NCBI RefSeq assembly: GCF_014649735.1
Contig: NZ_BMTP01000008.1
Span: 287,891-351,890 of the forward strand
Direction of reading: 5' to 3'
DNA length: 64,000 nucleotides
From: Streptomyces lavendofoliae
GTDB taxonomy: Bacteria > Actinomycetota > Actinomycetes > Streptomycetales > Streptomycetaceae
The number at the start of each line of letters is the position of its first letter. Position 1 is the stretch's first letter. The notes under the pieces were generated by a model that had not been told where the DNA came from, searched no databases, and saw only the letters and a list, made by a program, of their open reading frames with translations. Positions 32,405-41,722 of the stretch are shown here, piece after piece. Made by a program: the position numbers and the translations under genes.

Positions 32405-34261
32405 TTGAGCACTCAAGCACTTCCGCGCAGAACGAGGTTCCGCGCCAGAGCCACGGCCGGACTGACCGCCCTTCTGCTCCCGCTGGCCGCCATGGTCGGC
32501 CTCGCCTCCCCCGCCCAGGCCGCGACCTCGGCGACCGCCACGTACACCAAGGCCTCCGACTGGGGCGCCGGTTTCGAGGGCCGGTGGACGGTGAAGAACA
32601 CCGGCACCACCTCCCTCTCCTCCTGGACCGTCGAGTGGGACTTCCCCTCCGGCACGTCGGTCACCTCCGCCTGGGACGCCACCGTCACCAACAGCGGCAC
32701 CCACTGGACCGCCAAGAACGTCGGCTGGAACGGCACCCTCGCCCCCGGCGCCTCCGTCTCCTTCGGCTTCAACGGCACCGGCACCGGGTCGCCCACGGGC
32801 TGCAAGCTCAACGGCGGCTCGTGCGACGGCGGACCCACCGTCCCCGGTGACACCGCGCCCTCCGCGCCCGGCACCCCGGCGGCGTCCGACATCACCGACA
32901 CCTCGGTGAAGCTCACCTGGACCGCCGCCACCGACGACAAGGGCGTCAAGAACTACGACGTGCTGCGCGACGGCGCCAAGGTCGCCACGGTCACCGGCCT
33001 GACGTACACCGACACCGCCCTGACGGCCGGCACCGACTACTCCTACAGCGTCCAGGCGCGCGACACGGCCGACCAGACCGGTCCGGTCAGCGGTGCCCGC
33101 GCCGTACGCACCACCGGCGGCGGCACCGACCCCGGCCCGGGCCCCGGCGCCAAGGTCAACCTCGGCTACTTCACCAACTGGGGCGTCTACGGGCGCAACT
33201 ACCACGTCAAGAACCTGGTGACGTCCGGATCCGCGCCGAAGATCACGCACATCAACTACGCCTTCGGCAACGTGCAGAACGGCAAGTGCACCATCGGCGA
33301 CGCCTACGCGGACTACGACAAGGCCTACACCGCCGACCAGTCCGTCGACGGCAAGGCCGACACCTGGGACCAGCCGCTGCGCGGCAACTTCAACCAGCTG
33401 CGCAAGCTGAAGGCGCAGTACCCGCACATCAAGGTGCTGTGGTCCTTCGGCGGCTGGACCTGGTCCGGCGGCTTCGGCCAGGCGGTGCAGAACCCGGCCG
33501 CCTTCGCCCAGTCGTGCTACGACCTGGTCGAGGACCCGCGCTGGGCCGATGTCTTCGACGGCATCGACCTGGACTGGGAGTACCCCAACGCCTGCGGCCT
33601 GTCCTGCGACACCAGCGGCCCGGCGTCCTTCAAGAACATGATGCAGGCCATGCGCGCCAAGTTCGGCGCCAACAACCTCGTCACGGCCGCCGTCACGGCC
33701 GACGCCTCCCCCGGCGGCAAGATCGACGCCGCCGACTACGGCGGCGCCGCGCAGTACATCGACTGGTACAACGTGATGACGTACGACTTCTTCGGCGCCT
33801 GGGCGGCGAAGGGCCCGACGGCCCCGCACTCCCCGCTGACCTCGTACCCGGGCATCCCGCAGGCGGGCTTCAACTCCGCCGAGGCGATCGCCAGGTTCAA
33901 GGCCAAGGGCGTCCCGTCCGCCAAGCTGCTCCTCGGCATCGGGTTCTACGGCCGCGGCTGGACCGGCGTCACGCAGAAGGAGCCGGGCGGCACCGCGACG
34001 GGCCCGGCCCAGGGCACGTACGAGCACGGCATCGAGGACTACAAGGTCCTCAAGAACACCTGCCCCGCCAACGGGACGGTCGCGGGCACCGCGTACGCGC
34101 ACTGCGGCACCAACTGGTGGAGCTACGACACCCCGGCCACCGTCACGTCCAAGATGGGCTGGGCGAAGAGCCAGGGCCTGGGCGGCGCGTTCTTCTGGGA
34201 GTTCAGCGGTGACACCGCGAACGGCGAACTGGTCGGCGCGATCAGCAGCGGGCTGAAGTAA
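32405..34261 (+). CDS. chiC: secreted family 18 chitinase with CBM2 and fibronectin domains
   Basis: A 618-residue chitinase started at TTG with GAGGAG five bases upstream. It has a signal peptide (about 1-38, cut after SPAQA), a family 2 carbohydrate-binding domain (about 40-140, with GFEGRWTVKNTGTTSLSSW), a fibronectin type III domain (about 155-240), a Pro/Gly linker and a GH18 catalytic domain (about 255-618). The catalytic motif DGIDLDWEYP places the acid at Glu392. The enzyme hydrolyses chitin outside the cell. Control is probably through DasR sites in the promoter and the upstream two-component pair. Its 3' end overlaps the convergent phosphopantetheinyl transferase gene by 20 bp. Confidence 0.95.
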   Translation: MSTQALPRRTRFRARATAGLTALLLPLAAMVGLASPAQAATSATATYTKASDWGAGFEGRWTVKNTGTTSLSSWTVEWDFPSGTSVTSAWDATVTNSGTHWTAKNVGWNGTLAPGASVSFGFNGTGTGSPTGCKLNGGSCDGGPTVPGDTAPSAPGTPAASDITDTSVKLTWTAATDDKGVKNYDVLRDGAKVATVTGLTYTDTALTAGTDYSYSVQARDTADQTGPVSGARAVRTTGGGTDPGPGPGAKVNLGYFTNWGVYGRNYHVKNLVTSGSAPKITHINYAFGNVQNGKCTIGDAYADYDKAYTADQSVDGKADTWDQPLRGNFNQLRKLKAQYPHIKVLWSFGGWTWSGGFGQAVQNPAAFAQSCYDLVEDPRWADVFDGIDLDWEYPNACGLSCDTSGPASFKNMMQAMRAKFGANNLVTAAVTADASPGGKIDAADYGGAAQYIDWYNVMTYDFFGAWAAKGPTAPHSPLTSYPGIPQAGFNSAEAIARFKAKGVPSAKLLLGIGFYGRGWTGVTQKEPGGTATGPAQGTYEHGIEDYKVLKNTCPANGTVAGTAYAHCGTNWWSYDTPATVTSKMGWAKSQGLGGAFFWEFSGDTANGELVGAISSGLK

Positions 34262-35093
34262 CCGCACCACGGCGGGGGTGGCGCAGGGTGCCGTCCCCGC
34301 CGTACCCGGCCTCGTGACGCACCACGCGGCACTCCGGCCCCAGCACGGCGACCGCTGCCCGGTAGCCGTCACCCGCGTCGAGGTCATGGAGCCGCACCGG
34401 AAGGTGCGGCTCCGCCCGCTCCCGCCACTCCAGCAGCGCGGCCGGCGCGTCCGGCGCGCTCACCGTGAGCAGGGCGGGCTCCACCATGAGCCCGTCCCCG
34501 GTCGCCTTGAGGACCGCTTCCTTCCGCGCCCAGTAGCGGATGAAACCCCGTGTCCGCTCCCCCGCCGGCAGCCGCTCCAGCTCGGCCCGCTCCACCACCG
34601 ACAGCGCGAACGCCGACAGCTCCGCGGCCTTCCCCTCGCCGGCGACCTCCTCCACGTCCACACCCACCGGCCCGGCCAGCGACAGCGCCACCGCCACCCG
34701 GTCGCCCGAGTGGGACCAGGACAGCTCCAGCGCGGCATCCGCCACCCGGGGCTTGCCGTGCGGCTCCGGCCGGTCGCAGTGCGGGCACTCCTGGGTGTAG
34801 CGCACCCGCGACGGCTCGATGCCCAGCTGCGCCGCGACGAGCTGCCGCGCCAGCGCGTGCGCGGTCAGGTACAGGGCGCGGTCCCGGGCCCGGACGAAGG
34901 CGTCGTGGCGGGCCCGCTCCCGGTCGTCCAGCAGCTCCAGCAGCGCCGGTACGCTCACGGCGTCGGCGAACCAGACATGGCACTCCCCCGCCGCCACCCG
35001 CGGTGTGCCCGCGCTCAGGGCGGGCCGGCCCTCCCCGAGGGCCTCGCCCGGAGGTACCCCCGCCCCGGGGGGCGCCTCACGCTCAGGCGACAT
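34242..35093 (-). CDS. 4'-phosphopantetheinyl transferase superfamily protein
   Basis: A 283-residue Sfp-type transferase. The magnesium-binding motif VGVDVEEV and the downstream WARKEAVLKATGDGL are both present, as is the substrate-side LSWSHSGDRVAVAL. Such enzymes move the phosphopantetheine arm of CoA to carrier proteins of polyketide, peptide or fatty acid synthases. The first 30 residues are Pro/Gly-rich and may not belong; later in-frame starts are possible. The stop is inside the 3' end of the chitinase gene on the other strand. The start overlaps the end of the DUF2550 gene by 11 bp. Confidence 0.88.
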   Translation of the reverse strand: MSPEREAPPGAGVPPGEALGEGRPALSAGTPRVAAGECHVWFADAVSVPALLELLDDRERARHDAFVRARDRALYLTAHALARQLVAAQLGIEPSRVRYTQECPHCDRPEPHGKPRVADAALELSWSHSGDRVAVALSLAGPVGVDVEEVAGEGKAAELSAFALSVVERAELERLPAGERTRGFIRYWARKEAVLKATGDGLMVEPALLTVSAPDAPAALLEWRERAEPHLPVRLHDLDAGDGYRAAVAVLGPECRVVRHEAGYGGDGTLRHPRRGAVTSARC

Positions 35094-35562
35094 TGACCCT
35101 TTGCCCGGGAGGCGCCGCCTCCAGCCAGGCGAGGAAGCCGGTGAGCGCGTCCTCGCTCATCGCCAGCTCCAGATGGTGCCCGTGGTGCAGGCAGCCCAGC
35201 ACCACCGAGTCGGACAGCAGCGCCAGCTCCTCCTCGCCCTCGGGCATCCGGCGCGCCAGCACCTCGATGCCGGAGCGCTCCAGGACACGGCGCGGACGGG
35301 GCGCGTAGGAGAAGACGCGGAACCAGGCGACGCGGTCGCCGCTGTAGCGGGCGACGCCGTACACCCAGCCCTTGCCGGAGGGGGCGCCCCCGGCGGAGCG
35401 GGAGGCGGCGTCACCGGCGTCCGGGACGTTCCAGCGCAGGCTGCAGTCGAAGGTGCCACCGGAACGCTGGATCAGCCGCCGGCGCAACCCGAACACGAAG
35501 AGCCCGATCACCACCAGGGCGACGACCAGGGCGCTCACCAGCAGAGCGAGGAACATCTCCAC
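35083..35562 (-). CDS. DUF2550 domain membrane-anchored protein
   Basis: A 159-residue protein with one N-terminal membrane helix (MFLALLVSALVVALVVIGLF) and a cytoplasmic domain with RRLIQRSGGTFDCSLRW and WVYGVARYSGDRVAWFRVFS. DUF2550 is an actinobacterial family of unknown function that regularly sits downstream of atpC. A GGAGG site fits the internal ATG at 35556 slightly better than the GTG at 35562. It is separated from atpC by a strong hairpin, so it probably has its own promoter. Confidence 0.85.
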   Translation of the reverse strand: MEMFLALLVSALVVALVVIGLFVFGLRRRLIQRSGGTFDCSLRWNVPDAGDAASRSAGGAPSGKGWVYGVARYSGDRVAWFRVFSYAPRPRRVLERSGIEVLARRMPEGEEELALLSDSVVLGCLHHGHHLELAMSEDALTGFLAWLEAAPPGQRVNVA

Positions 35563-35613
35563 CGACCTCCTCGCATCGTTCGTTCAACGAAATACAACCT
35601 GCACCTGCATCGA

Positions 35614-35663
35614 CCTCAGCCGCGGCACGTTCTGGATGATTCCAGACCGGGCCGCGGCTGAGG
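35614..35663 (-). terminator. terminator of the ATP synthase operon
   Basis: A perfect 13-bp outer stem, CCTCAGCCGCGGC (35614-35626) with GCCGCGGCTGAGG (35651-35663), encloses a second perfect hairpin, TCTGGA-TGAT-TCCAGA (35631-35646). It lies 22 bp after the atpC stop on the minus strand. Confidence 0.75.
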
Positions 35664-35685
35664 GCACAACTGTCGGCGCGGTGCG

Positions 35686-36060
35686 CTAGCGCACCGCCAC
35701 CGCGCGGAGGCGGACATCGGCTCGCCGCTCGGCGGCGGCGTCCGACTCGGCCTTCGCGCGCTCCAGCGCGCGCTCGGCGCGCTGGGGGTCGATCTCTTCC
35801 GCCAGCTCGACGATCTCCGCGAGCAGCGACAGCTTGTTGTCCGCGAACGTGATGAAACCGCCGTGCACGGCGGCGACGACGGTCCCGCCCTCACTCGTAC
35901 GGATGGTCACCGGGCCCGACTCCAGCACACCGAGCAGCGGCTGGTGGCCGGGCATGACGCCGATGTCGCCGGACGTGGTGCGCGCGATGACCAGGGTGGC
36001 CCCGCCGGACCAGACACTCCGGTCCGCGGCGACCAGCTCGACGTGCAGCTCAGCAGCCAA
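35686..36060 (-). CDS. atpC: ATP synthase epsilon subunit
   Basis: A 124-residue subunit of the central stalk. The beta-sandwich domain (MAAELHVELVAADRSVWSGG, GDIGVMPGHQPLLGVLESG) is followed by two short helices (about 90-124). The epsilon subunit connects gamma to the c ring and can inhibit ATP hydrolysis through its C-terminal helices. It is the last gene of the operon, separated from atpD by 158 bp that holds two strong hairpins, an unusually large gap for this operon. Confidence 0.95.
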   Translation of the reverse strand: MAAELHVELVAADRSVWSGGATLVIARTTSGDIGVMPGHQPLLGVLESGPVTIRTSEGGTVVAAVHGGFITFADNKLSLLAEIVELAEEIDPQRAERALERAKAESDAAAERRADVRLRAVAVR

Positions 36061-36122
36061 GGGTGGCTCCTCGGGTCACCACCCGGCGTGTGCCGGGTGT
36101 TGGGTCATAAGTCTAATAGGGC

Positions 36123-36204
36123 GCCCGGCGACGGATCGCCGGGCCCCTCGGGTCATACACGGGAGGCGTACGAAGGGGGGCAGGACGCGTGCCCGCCCCC
36201 CTTC
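36123..36204 (-). promoter_or_regulatory. two hairpins between atpD and atpC
   Basis: GCCCGGCGA (36123-36131) pairs with TCGCCGGGC (36136-36144), and GAAGGGGGGC (36172-36181) pairs with GCCCCCCTTC (36195-36204), both perfectly. They lie inside the operon, so they may partly terminate transcription or mark a processing site that sets epsilon levels lower than beta. This role is an inference; no poly-U tract is evident. Confidence 0.5.
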
Positions 36205-36218
36205 ACGAGTCACGGGAC

Positions 36219-37661
36219 TCAGGAGACGCCGAGCTCCTTGGCGTTCTTCTTGAGGTCCTCGAGACCACCGCACATGAAGAAGGCCTGCTCGGGGAAGTGG
36301 TCGTACTCACCGTCGCAGATCGCGTTGAACGCGGCGATCGACTCGTCGAGCGGCACGTCCGAGCCGTCCACGCCGGTGAACTGCTTGGCGGCGTGGGTGT
36401 TCTGGGACAGGAAGCGCTCGACGCGACGGGCACGGTGGACAACGAGCTTGTCCTCCTCGCCCAGCTCGTCGATACCGAGGATCGCGATGATGTCCTGGAG
36501 GTCCTTGTACTTCTGCAGGATCCCCTTGACGCGGGTGGCCGCGGCGTAGTGGTCCTCGGAGATGTAGCGCGGGTCCAGGATGCGGGACGTGGAGTCCAGC
36601 GGGTCCACGGCCGGGTAGATGCCCTTCTCCGAGATCGGACGGGAGAGAACCGTCGTCGCGTCGAGGTGGGCGAAGGTGGTGGCCGGGGCCGGGTCGGTCA
36701 GGTCGTCCGCGGGGACGTAGATCGCCTGCATCGAGGTGATCGAGTGACCACGCGTCGAGGTGATGCGCTCCTGCAGCAGACCCATCTCGTCGGCCAGGTT
36801 CGGCTGGTAACCCACCGCGGACGGCATACGGCCGAGCAGGGTGGACACCTCGGAACCGGCCTGGGTGAACCGGAAGATGTTGTCGATGAAGAAGAGCACG
36901 TCCTGCTTCTGCACATCGCGGAAGTACTCCGCCATGGTCAGACCGGCCAGGGCGACGCGCAGACGGGTGCCCGGGGGCTCGTCCATCTGGCCGAAGACCA
37001 GGGCGGTCTTGTCCAGAACGCCGGACTCCTCCATCTCCGCGATGAGGTCGTTGCCCTCACGGGTACGCTCGCCGACGCCCGCGAAGACGGAGACGCCCTC
37101 GTGGAGGTTGGCGACACGCATGATCATTTCCTGGATCAGCACGGTCTTGCCGACACCGGCACCACCGAACAGACCGATCTTTCCACCCTTGACGTACGGG
37201 GTGAGAAGGTCGACGACCTTCAGGCCGGTCTCGAACATCTCGGTCTTGGACTCGAGCTGGTCGAAGGCGGGGGCCTTGCGGTGGATCGGCCAGCGCTCAC
37301 CGACGTTGGCGTTCTCCTCGGGGTGGTTCAGCACCTCACCGAGGGTGTTGAACACCTTGCCCTTGGTGAAGTCGCCGACCGGCACCGAGATGCCGGCGCC
37401 CGTGTCGACCACCGTGGCCTGGCGGACCAGACCGTCGGTGGGCTGCATCGAGATGGTGCGGACCAGGCCGTCACCCAGGTGCTGGGCGACCTCCAGGGTC
37501 AGCGTCTTCTTCTTGCCGTCCTCGGCCGGGTCGGCAACCTCGACGTGCAGCGCGTTGTAGATCTCCGGCATCGCGTCGACGGGGAACTCCACGTCGACGA
37601 CCGGGCCGATGACCCGCGCGACGCGGCCCGTCGCCGTGGCCGTCTCAACAGTGGTGGTCAT
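36219..37661 (-). CDS. atpD: ATP synthase beta subunit
   Basis: A 480-residue catalytic subunit of F1. The P-loop GGAGVGKTVLIQE (about 162-174), the catalytic Glu in GVGERTREGNDL and the C-terminal DELGEEDKL (the DELSEED equivalent) are present. It synthesises ATP as proton flow through F0 turns the gamma shaft. The ATG shares one base with the atpG stop (TAATG). The length is standard. Confidence 0.98.
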   Translation of the reverse strand: MTTTVETATATGRVARVIGPVVDVEFPVDAMPEIYNALHVEVADPAEDGKKKTLTLEVAQHLGDGLVRTISMQPTDGLVRQATVVDTGAGISVPVGDFTKGKVFNTLGEVLNHPEENANVGERWPIHRKAPAFDQLESKTEMFETGLKVVDLLTPYVKGGKIGLFGGAGVGKTVLIQEMIMRVANLHEGVSVFAGVGERTREGNDLIAEMEESGVLDKTALVFGQMDEPPGTRLRVALAGLTMAEYFRDVQKQDVLFFIDNIFRFTQAGSEVSTLLGRMPSAVGYQPNLADEMGLLQERITSTRGHSITSMQAIYVPADDLTDPAPATTFAHLDATTVLSRPISEKGIYPAVDPLDSTSRILDPRYISEDHYAAATRVKGILQKYKDLQDIIAILGIDELGEEDKLVVHRARRVERFLSQNTHAAKQFTGVDGSDVPLDESIAAFNAICDGEYDHFPEQAFFMCGGLEDLKKNAKELGVS

Positions 37662-38578
37662 TACTTGTCACTCCCCGCGGTCGCGTCGGCCAGGGCGCTC
37701 GCGCCACCGACGATCTCGCTGATTTCCTGGGTGATTTCGGCCTGGCGGGCCGCGTTGGCAAGCCGGGAGAGGCTGTTGATCAGGTCTCCGGCGTTGTCGG
37801 TCGCCGACTTCATCGCGCGGCGTCGGGCGGCGTGCTCGGAAGCGGCCGCCTGCAGCAGTGCGTTGTAGATACGGCTCTCGACGTACCGCGGCAGCAGGGC
37901 GTCGAGGACGTCCTCGGCCGACGGCTCGAAGTCGAACAGCGGAAGGATGTCGCCCTTGGTCCCGGCCTCTTCCGCGGCCTTGTCCAGGCTGAGCGGGAGC
38001 ATCCGGTTCTGTACGGGCGTCTGCGTCATCATCGACACGAATTCCGTGAAGACGATGTGCAGCTCGTCGACCCCGCCCTCGGCCGTCTCCGTGGTGACGG
38101 CCTCGATGAGGGGTGCGGCGACCTTCTTGGCGTCCGCGTAGCTCGGGCTGTCGGTGAAGCCGGTCCACGACTCCGCGACCTTGCGCTCGCGGAAGCCGTA
38201 GTAGGCGACACCCTTGCGGCCGACGATGTACGTGTCGACCTCCTTGCCCTCGCCGCGCAGTCGCCCGGTGAGCTGGTCCGCCGCCTTGATGGCGTTGGAC
38301 GAGTAGCCGCCGGCCAGACCGCGGTCGCTCGTGATGAGCAGGACCGCGGCCCGCGTCGGGGTGTCCGTCTCGGTGGTCAGCGGGTGGTTGGTGTTCGACC
38401 CGGTGGCCACCGCGGTGACCGCGCGGGTGAGCTCGGTCGCGTACGGCGTCGAGGCCGCCACCTTGCGCTGCGCCTTGACGATGCGCGAGGCGGCGATCAT
38501 CTCCATCGCCTTGGTGATCTTCTTGGTCGCCGTGACGGATTTGATGCGACGCTTGTAGACCCGGAGCTGCGCTCCCAT
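37661..38578 (-). CDS. atpG: ATP synthase gamma subunit
   Basis: A 305-residue rotor shaft. The conserved N-terminal helix (MGAQLRVYKRRIKSVTATKK ending in ITKAMEMIAASR) and C-terminal helix (ATDNAGDLINSLSRLANAAR ending in QAEITQEISEIV) form the coiled coil that turns inside the alpha-beta ring. The middle contains LLITSDRGLAGGYSSNAIKA. It is 20 bp downstream of atpA. Confidence 0.98.
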   Translation of the reverse strand: MGAQLRVYKRRIKSVTATKKITKAMEMIAASRIVKAQRKVAASTPYATELTRAVTAVATGSNTNHPLTTETDTPTRAAVLLITSDRGLAGGYSSNAIKAADQLTGRLRGEGKEVDTYIVGRKGVAYYGFRERKVAESWTGFTDSPSYADAKKVAAPLIEAVTTETAEGGVDELHIVFTEFVSMMTQTPVQNRMLPLSLDKAAEEAGTKGDILPLFDFEPSAEDVLDALLPRYVESRIYNALLQAAASEHAARRRAMKSATDNAGDLINSLSRLANAARQAEITQEISEIVGGASALADATAGSDK

Positions 38579-38598
38579 GAGTCAGGTCCCTTCCGTCG

Positions 38599-40197
38599 TC
38601 ACTTCGAGACGTTGGCGGCGGCCGGGGCGTCCTCGGCCAGCAGCTTCCCGTCCGAGGTCTCGAACTGCCTCTTGAAGGCGGCGATGGCGTCGGCGACGGC
38701 CGTGAGGGTGTCGTCCGACATCTTCGCGCCCTCGCGGATCGAGGTCATCAGCCCCTTGTGCTCGCGGTGCAGGAACTCCAGCAGCTCGGATTCGAAGCGG
38801 CGGATGTCCGCGACCGGGACGTCGTCCATCTTGCCCGTGGTGCCGGCCCAGACGGAGACGACCTGGTTCTCGGTCGCCATCGGCTGGTACTGGGGCTGCT
38901 TCAGCAGCTCGACCATGCGCTTGCCGCGCTCCAGCGAAGCCTTCGACGCGGCGTCCAGGTCGGAACCGAAGGCGGCGAACGCCTCCAGCTCGCGGAACTG
39001 GGCGAGGTCCACGCGCAGACGGCCGGAGACCTGGCGCATCGCCTTGTGCTGGGCGGAGCCACCGACACGGGAGACCGAGATACCGACGTTCAGGGCCGGG
39101 CGCTGACCGGCGTTGAACAGGTCGGACTCCAGGAAGCACTGGCCGTCGGTGATGGAGATGACGTTGGTCGGGATGAACGCCGACACGTCGTTGGCCTTGG
39201 TCTCGACGATCGGCAGACCCGTCATCGAACCGGCGCCCATGTCGTCGGAGAGCTTGGCGCAGCGCTCCAGCAGACGCGAGTGCAGGTAGAAGACGTCACC
39301 CGGGTAGGCCTCGCGGCCCGGCGGGCGGCGCAGCAGCAGGGAGACGGCACGGTAGGCGTCGGCCTGCTTCGACAGGTCGTCGAAGATGATCAGGACGTGC
39401 TTGCCCTGGTACATCCAGTGCTGACCGATGGCGGAGCCGGTGTAGGGCGCCAGGTACTTGAAGCCGGCCGGGTCGGACGCCGGGGCGGCGACGATGGTCG
39501 TGTACTCCAGGGCACCGGCCTCCTCCAGCGCGCCGCGCACGGACGCGATGGTGGAGCCCTTCTGGCCGATGGCGACGTAGATGCAGCGGACCTGCTTCTT
39601 CGGGTCGCCCGAGCGCCAGTTGTCGCGCTGGTTGATGATCGTGTCGACGGCCAGGGCGGTCTTGCCGGTCTGGCGGTCACCGATGATCAGCTGGCGCTGG
39701 CCACGGCCGATCGGGGTCATGGCGTCGACGGCCTTGTAGCCGGTCTCCATCGGCTCGTGCACCGACTTGCGCTGCATGACCGTGGGTGCCTGCAGTTCGA
39801 GGGCGCGGCGGCCCTCGGTCGCGATCTCGCCGAGACCGTCGATCGGGTTGCCGAGCGGGTCGACGACCCGGCCCAGGTAGCCCTCGCCGACAGCGACGGA
39901 CAGGACCTCGCCGGTGCGGGTGACCGACTGGCCCTCCTCGATGCCGCTGAACTCACCGAGGACAATGGCACCGATCTCGCGCTCCTCGAGGTTGAGGGCG
40001 AGGCCGAGGGTGCCGTCCTCGAACTTCAGCAGCTCGTTCGCCATGGCCGAGGGGAGACCCTCGACCTTCGCGATGCCGTCGCCGGCAAGGCTGACCGTAC
40101 CGACCTCCTCGCGCGAGGCCGCGTCCGGCTTGTACGACTGGACAAAGTTCTCCAGCGCGTCCCGGATCTCCTCCGGCCGGATCGTGAGCTCCGCCAT
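38599..40197 (-). CDS. atpA: ATP synthase alpha subunit
   Basis: A 532-residue non-catalytic nucleotide-binding subunit of F1. The ATG of MAELTIRPEEIRDALE is chosen; the frame is open 28 codons upstream, but that part translates a repeat sequence and lacks homology. P-loop GDRQTGKTALA (about 172-182), VSLLLRRPPGREAYPGDVFY and the Arg finger region ISVSRVGGSAQ are present. A short palindromic repeat (40244-40262) lies 47 bp upstream, in the 126-bp gap to atpH, the longest gap in the middle of the operon. Confidence 0.98.
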   Translation of the reverse strand: MAELTIRPEEIRDALENFVQSYKPDAASREEVGTVSLAGDGIAKVEGLPSAMANELLKFEDGTLGLALNLEEREIGAIVLGEFSGIEEGQSVTRTGEVLSVAVGEGYLGRVVDPLGNPIDGLGEIATEGRRALELQAPTVMQRKSVHEPMETGYKAVDAMTPIGRGQRQLIIGDRQTGKTALAVDTIINQRDNWRSGDPKKQVRCIYVAIGQKGSTIASVRGALEEAGALEYTTIVAAPASDPAGFKYLAPYTGSAIGQHWMYQGKHVLIIFDDLSKQADAYRAVSLLLRRPPGREAYPGDVFYLHSRLLERCAKLSDDMGAGSMTGLPIVETKANDVSAFIPTNVISITDGQCFLESDLFNAGQRPALNVGISVSRVGGSAQHKAMRQVSGRLRVDLAQFRELEAFAAFGSDLDAASKASLERGKRMVELLKQPQYQPMATENQVVSVWAGTTGKMDDVPVADIRRFESELLEFLHREHKGLMTSIREGAKMSDDTLTAVADAIAAFKRQFETSDGKLLAEDAPAAANVSK

Positions 40198-40233
40198 CTG
40201 GGTTCCCTGCTCTCCTTGTTGGGCCCGAAGTAT

Positions 40234-40267
40234 CTTTGGGGGATCTGGGGGCTCCCCCCAGAACTTC
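40234..40267 (-). repeat. G/C-run palindromic repeat upstream of atpA
   Basis: CTGGGGG-CTC-CCCCCAG at 40245-40261 is a perfect hairpin flanked by another G run (TTTGGGGGATC). Read on the minus strand it resembles the element at 48818-48844 in prmC: TTyTGGGGGG, a short spacer, CCCCCA, then CCCCC. The arrangement suggests members of one dispersed repeat family. Confidence 0.6.
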
Positions 40268-40323
40268 TGCATCCTCTGCACGGCCCAACCGGGCCGTAGG
40301 TAACGCTTCTTTGTTGGTGCTGG

Positions 40324-41139
40324 TCAGCCGGCGAGTCGCCGGGCCGCCTCGTCGAGGCGGTTGGCGACGGTGCCGTTGACGACCTCGTCGCCGACCCGCA
40401 CCGAGATCCCGCCGAGGACCGTGGGGTCCACGTCCAGGTTCAGGTGCATCTGGCGGCCGTAGAGCTTGGCCAGCGCGGCGCCGAGGCGCTGCTTCTGCTG
40501 GTCGCTCAGCGGCACCGCCGAGGTGACGACCGCGACCATCCGGTCCCGGCGCGCCGCGGCGAGCTTGGACAGGGACTCGAGTCCCGCTTCCAGGCTACGT
40601 CCCCGGGGCTGGGTCACGAGACGCACGATCAGTCGCTCGGTGGCCGGGTCGGCCTTGCCGCCGAGCAGGCTGCGCAGCAGCTCGCTCTTGGCGGAGCCGG
40701 TGGCCGCCTTGTCGGTCAGCGCGGCCCGCAGCCCGGTGCTGGACGAGACGATCCGGCCGAACCGGAACAGCTCGTCCTCCACGCCGTCGAGCACGCCGGC
40801 CCGCTGCGCCGCGGTGAGGTCCGCGGTGTTCGCCAGCTCCTCGAGGGAGTCGACGAGGTCACGCGAGTACGACCAGCGGGACCGCACCATGCCGGAGACC
40901 AGGTCGACGGCTTCCCCGCCCACCTGACCGCTCAGCAGTCGCGTGGCGAGCGCGGCCTTGGCCTCGCCGGCCTGCGCCGGGTCGGTCAGGACCCGACGCA
41001 GCGACACCTCGCGGTCGAGCAGCGCGGTAACGGCGGCCAGCTCACCGGCGAGCTTCGCCGCGTCGACCGACGTGTTGTCGGTCAGCGCGTCGAGGCGCTC
41101 GCGCGCGGCAGCCAGTGCCTCGCGGCTCGCTCCGTTCAT
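40324..41139 (-). CDS. atpH: ATP synthase delta subunit
   Basis: A 271-residue subunit of the peripheral stalk, longer than the roughly 180 residues of most bacteria, as is usual in actinobacteria. The C-terminal part (SKLAAARRDRMVAVVTSAVP, then DPTVLGGISVRVGDEVVNGT) is the conserved OSCP core. The N-terminal extension is helical. It links F1 to the b subunits. The start overlaps the atpF stop by four bases (ATGA). Confidence 0.97.
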   Translation of the reverse strand: MNGASREALAAARERLDALTDNTSVDAAKLAGELAAVTALLDREVSLRRVLTDPAQAGEAKAALATRLLSGQVGGEAVDLVSGMVRSRWSYSRDLVDSLEELANTADLTAAQRAGVLDGVEDELFRFGRIVSSSTGLRAALTDKAATGSAKSELLRSLLGGKADPATERLIVRLVTQPRGRSLEAGLESLSKLAAARRDRMVAVVTSAVPLSDQQKQRLGAALAKLYGRQMHLNLDVDPTVLGGISVRVGDEVVNGTVANRLDEAARRLAG

Positions 41140-41681
41140 CGGGCGGCCTCGGCCTTCTCCTCGAGCTCGTCGAGGAAGCGGTCGATGGTGCGGCTCTGGC
41201 GGGCGACGTCCTCGAGGGACTCGCCGACCAGCTTGCCGGCCAGGTCGGTGGCGAGCTTGCCCACGTCCTGGCGCAGCGCGATCGCCGCGGCCTTGCGGTC
41301 GGCCTCGATCTGGGCGTGGCCGGCCGCGATGATCTCCTCGCGCTGGCGCTGGCCTTCCGCCTTCATCTCCTGGATGATCGCGGTGCCCTGCTCCTGCGCC
41401 TCCTGACGCAGCCGCGCGGCCTCGTGGCGGGCCTCGGCGAGCTGAGCCTTGTACTGCTCCAGCACACTCTGGGCCTCGATCTTGGCCGCCTCGGCCTCCT
41501 CGATACCGCCCTCGATCGCCTCGCGGCGCTGCTCCAGAACCTTGTTGATGTTCGGGAGGAGCTTCTTGGCGAGGAAGCCGAAGACGATGGCGAAGGCGAT
41601 CAGGCCGATGACGAGCTCGTCGAGATGCGGGAGCAGAGGATTCTGAGGCTCCTCCGCCGCCGCAAGGAACAGAGCGTTCAC
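41136..41681 (-). CDS. atpF: ATP synthase b subunit
   Basis: A 181-residue stator protein with one N-terminal membrane helix (ELVIGLIAFAIVFGFLAKKL) and a long charged coiled coil (about 50-165) reaching to F1. Two copies form the peripheral stalk. It lies 41 bp after atpE and overlaps atpH. Confidence 0.97.
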   Translation of the reverse strand: MNALFLAAAEEPQNPLLPHLDELVIGLIAFAIVFGFLAKKLLPNINKVLEQRREAIEGGIEEAEAAKIEAQSVLEQYKAQLAEARHEAARLRQEAQEQGTAIIQEMKAEGQRQREEIIAAGHAQIEADRKAAAIALRQDVGKLATDLAGKLVGESLEDVARQSRTIDRFLDELEEKAEAAR

Positions 41682-41722
41682 ATCAGTGCCTTCCGTGAAA
41701 GGGGTTGGGCTGTCGGTCCGGC

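Noticed and set aside
40198..40281. N-terminal extension of atpA translating the palindromic repeat
   Set aside because: The ATG at 40197 gives the standard alpha subunit start, and the extension has no homology.
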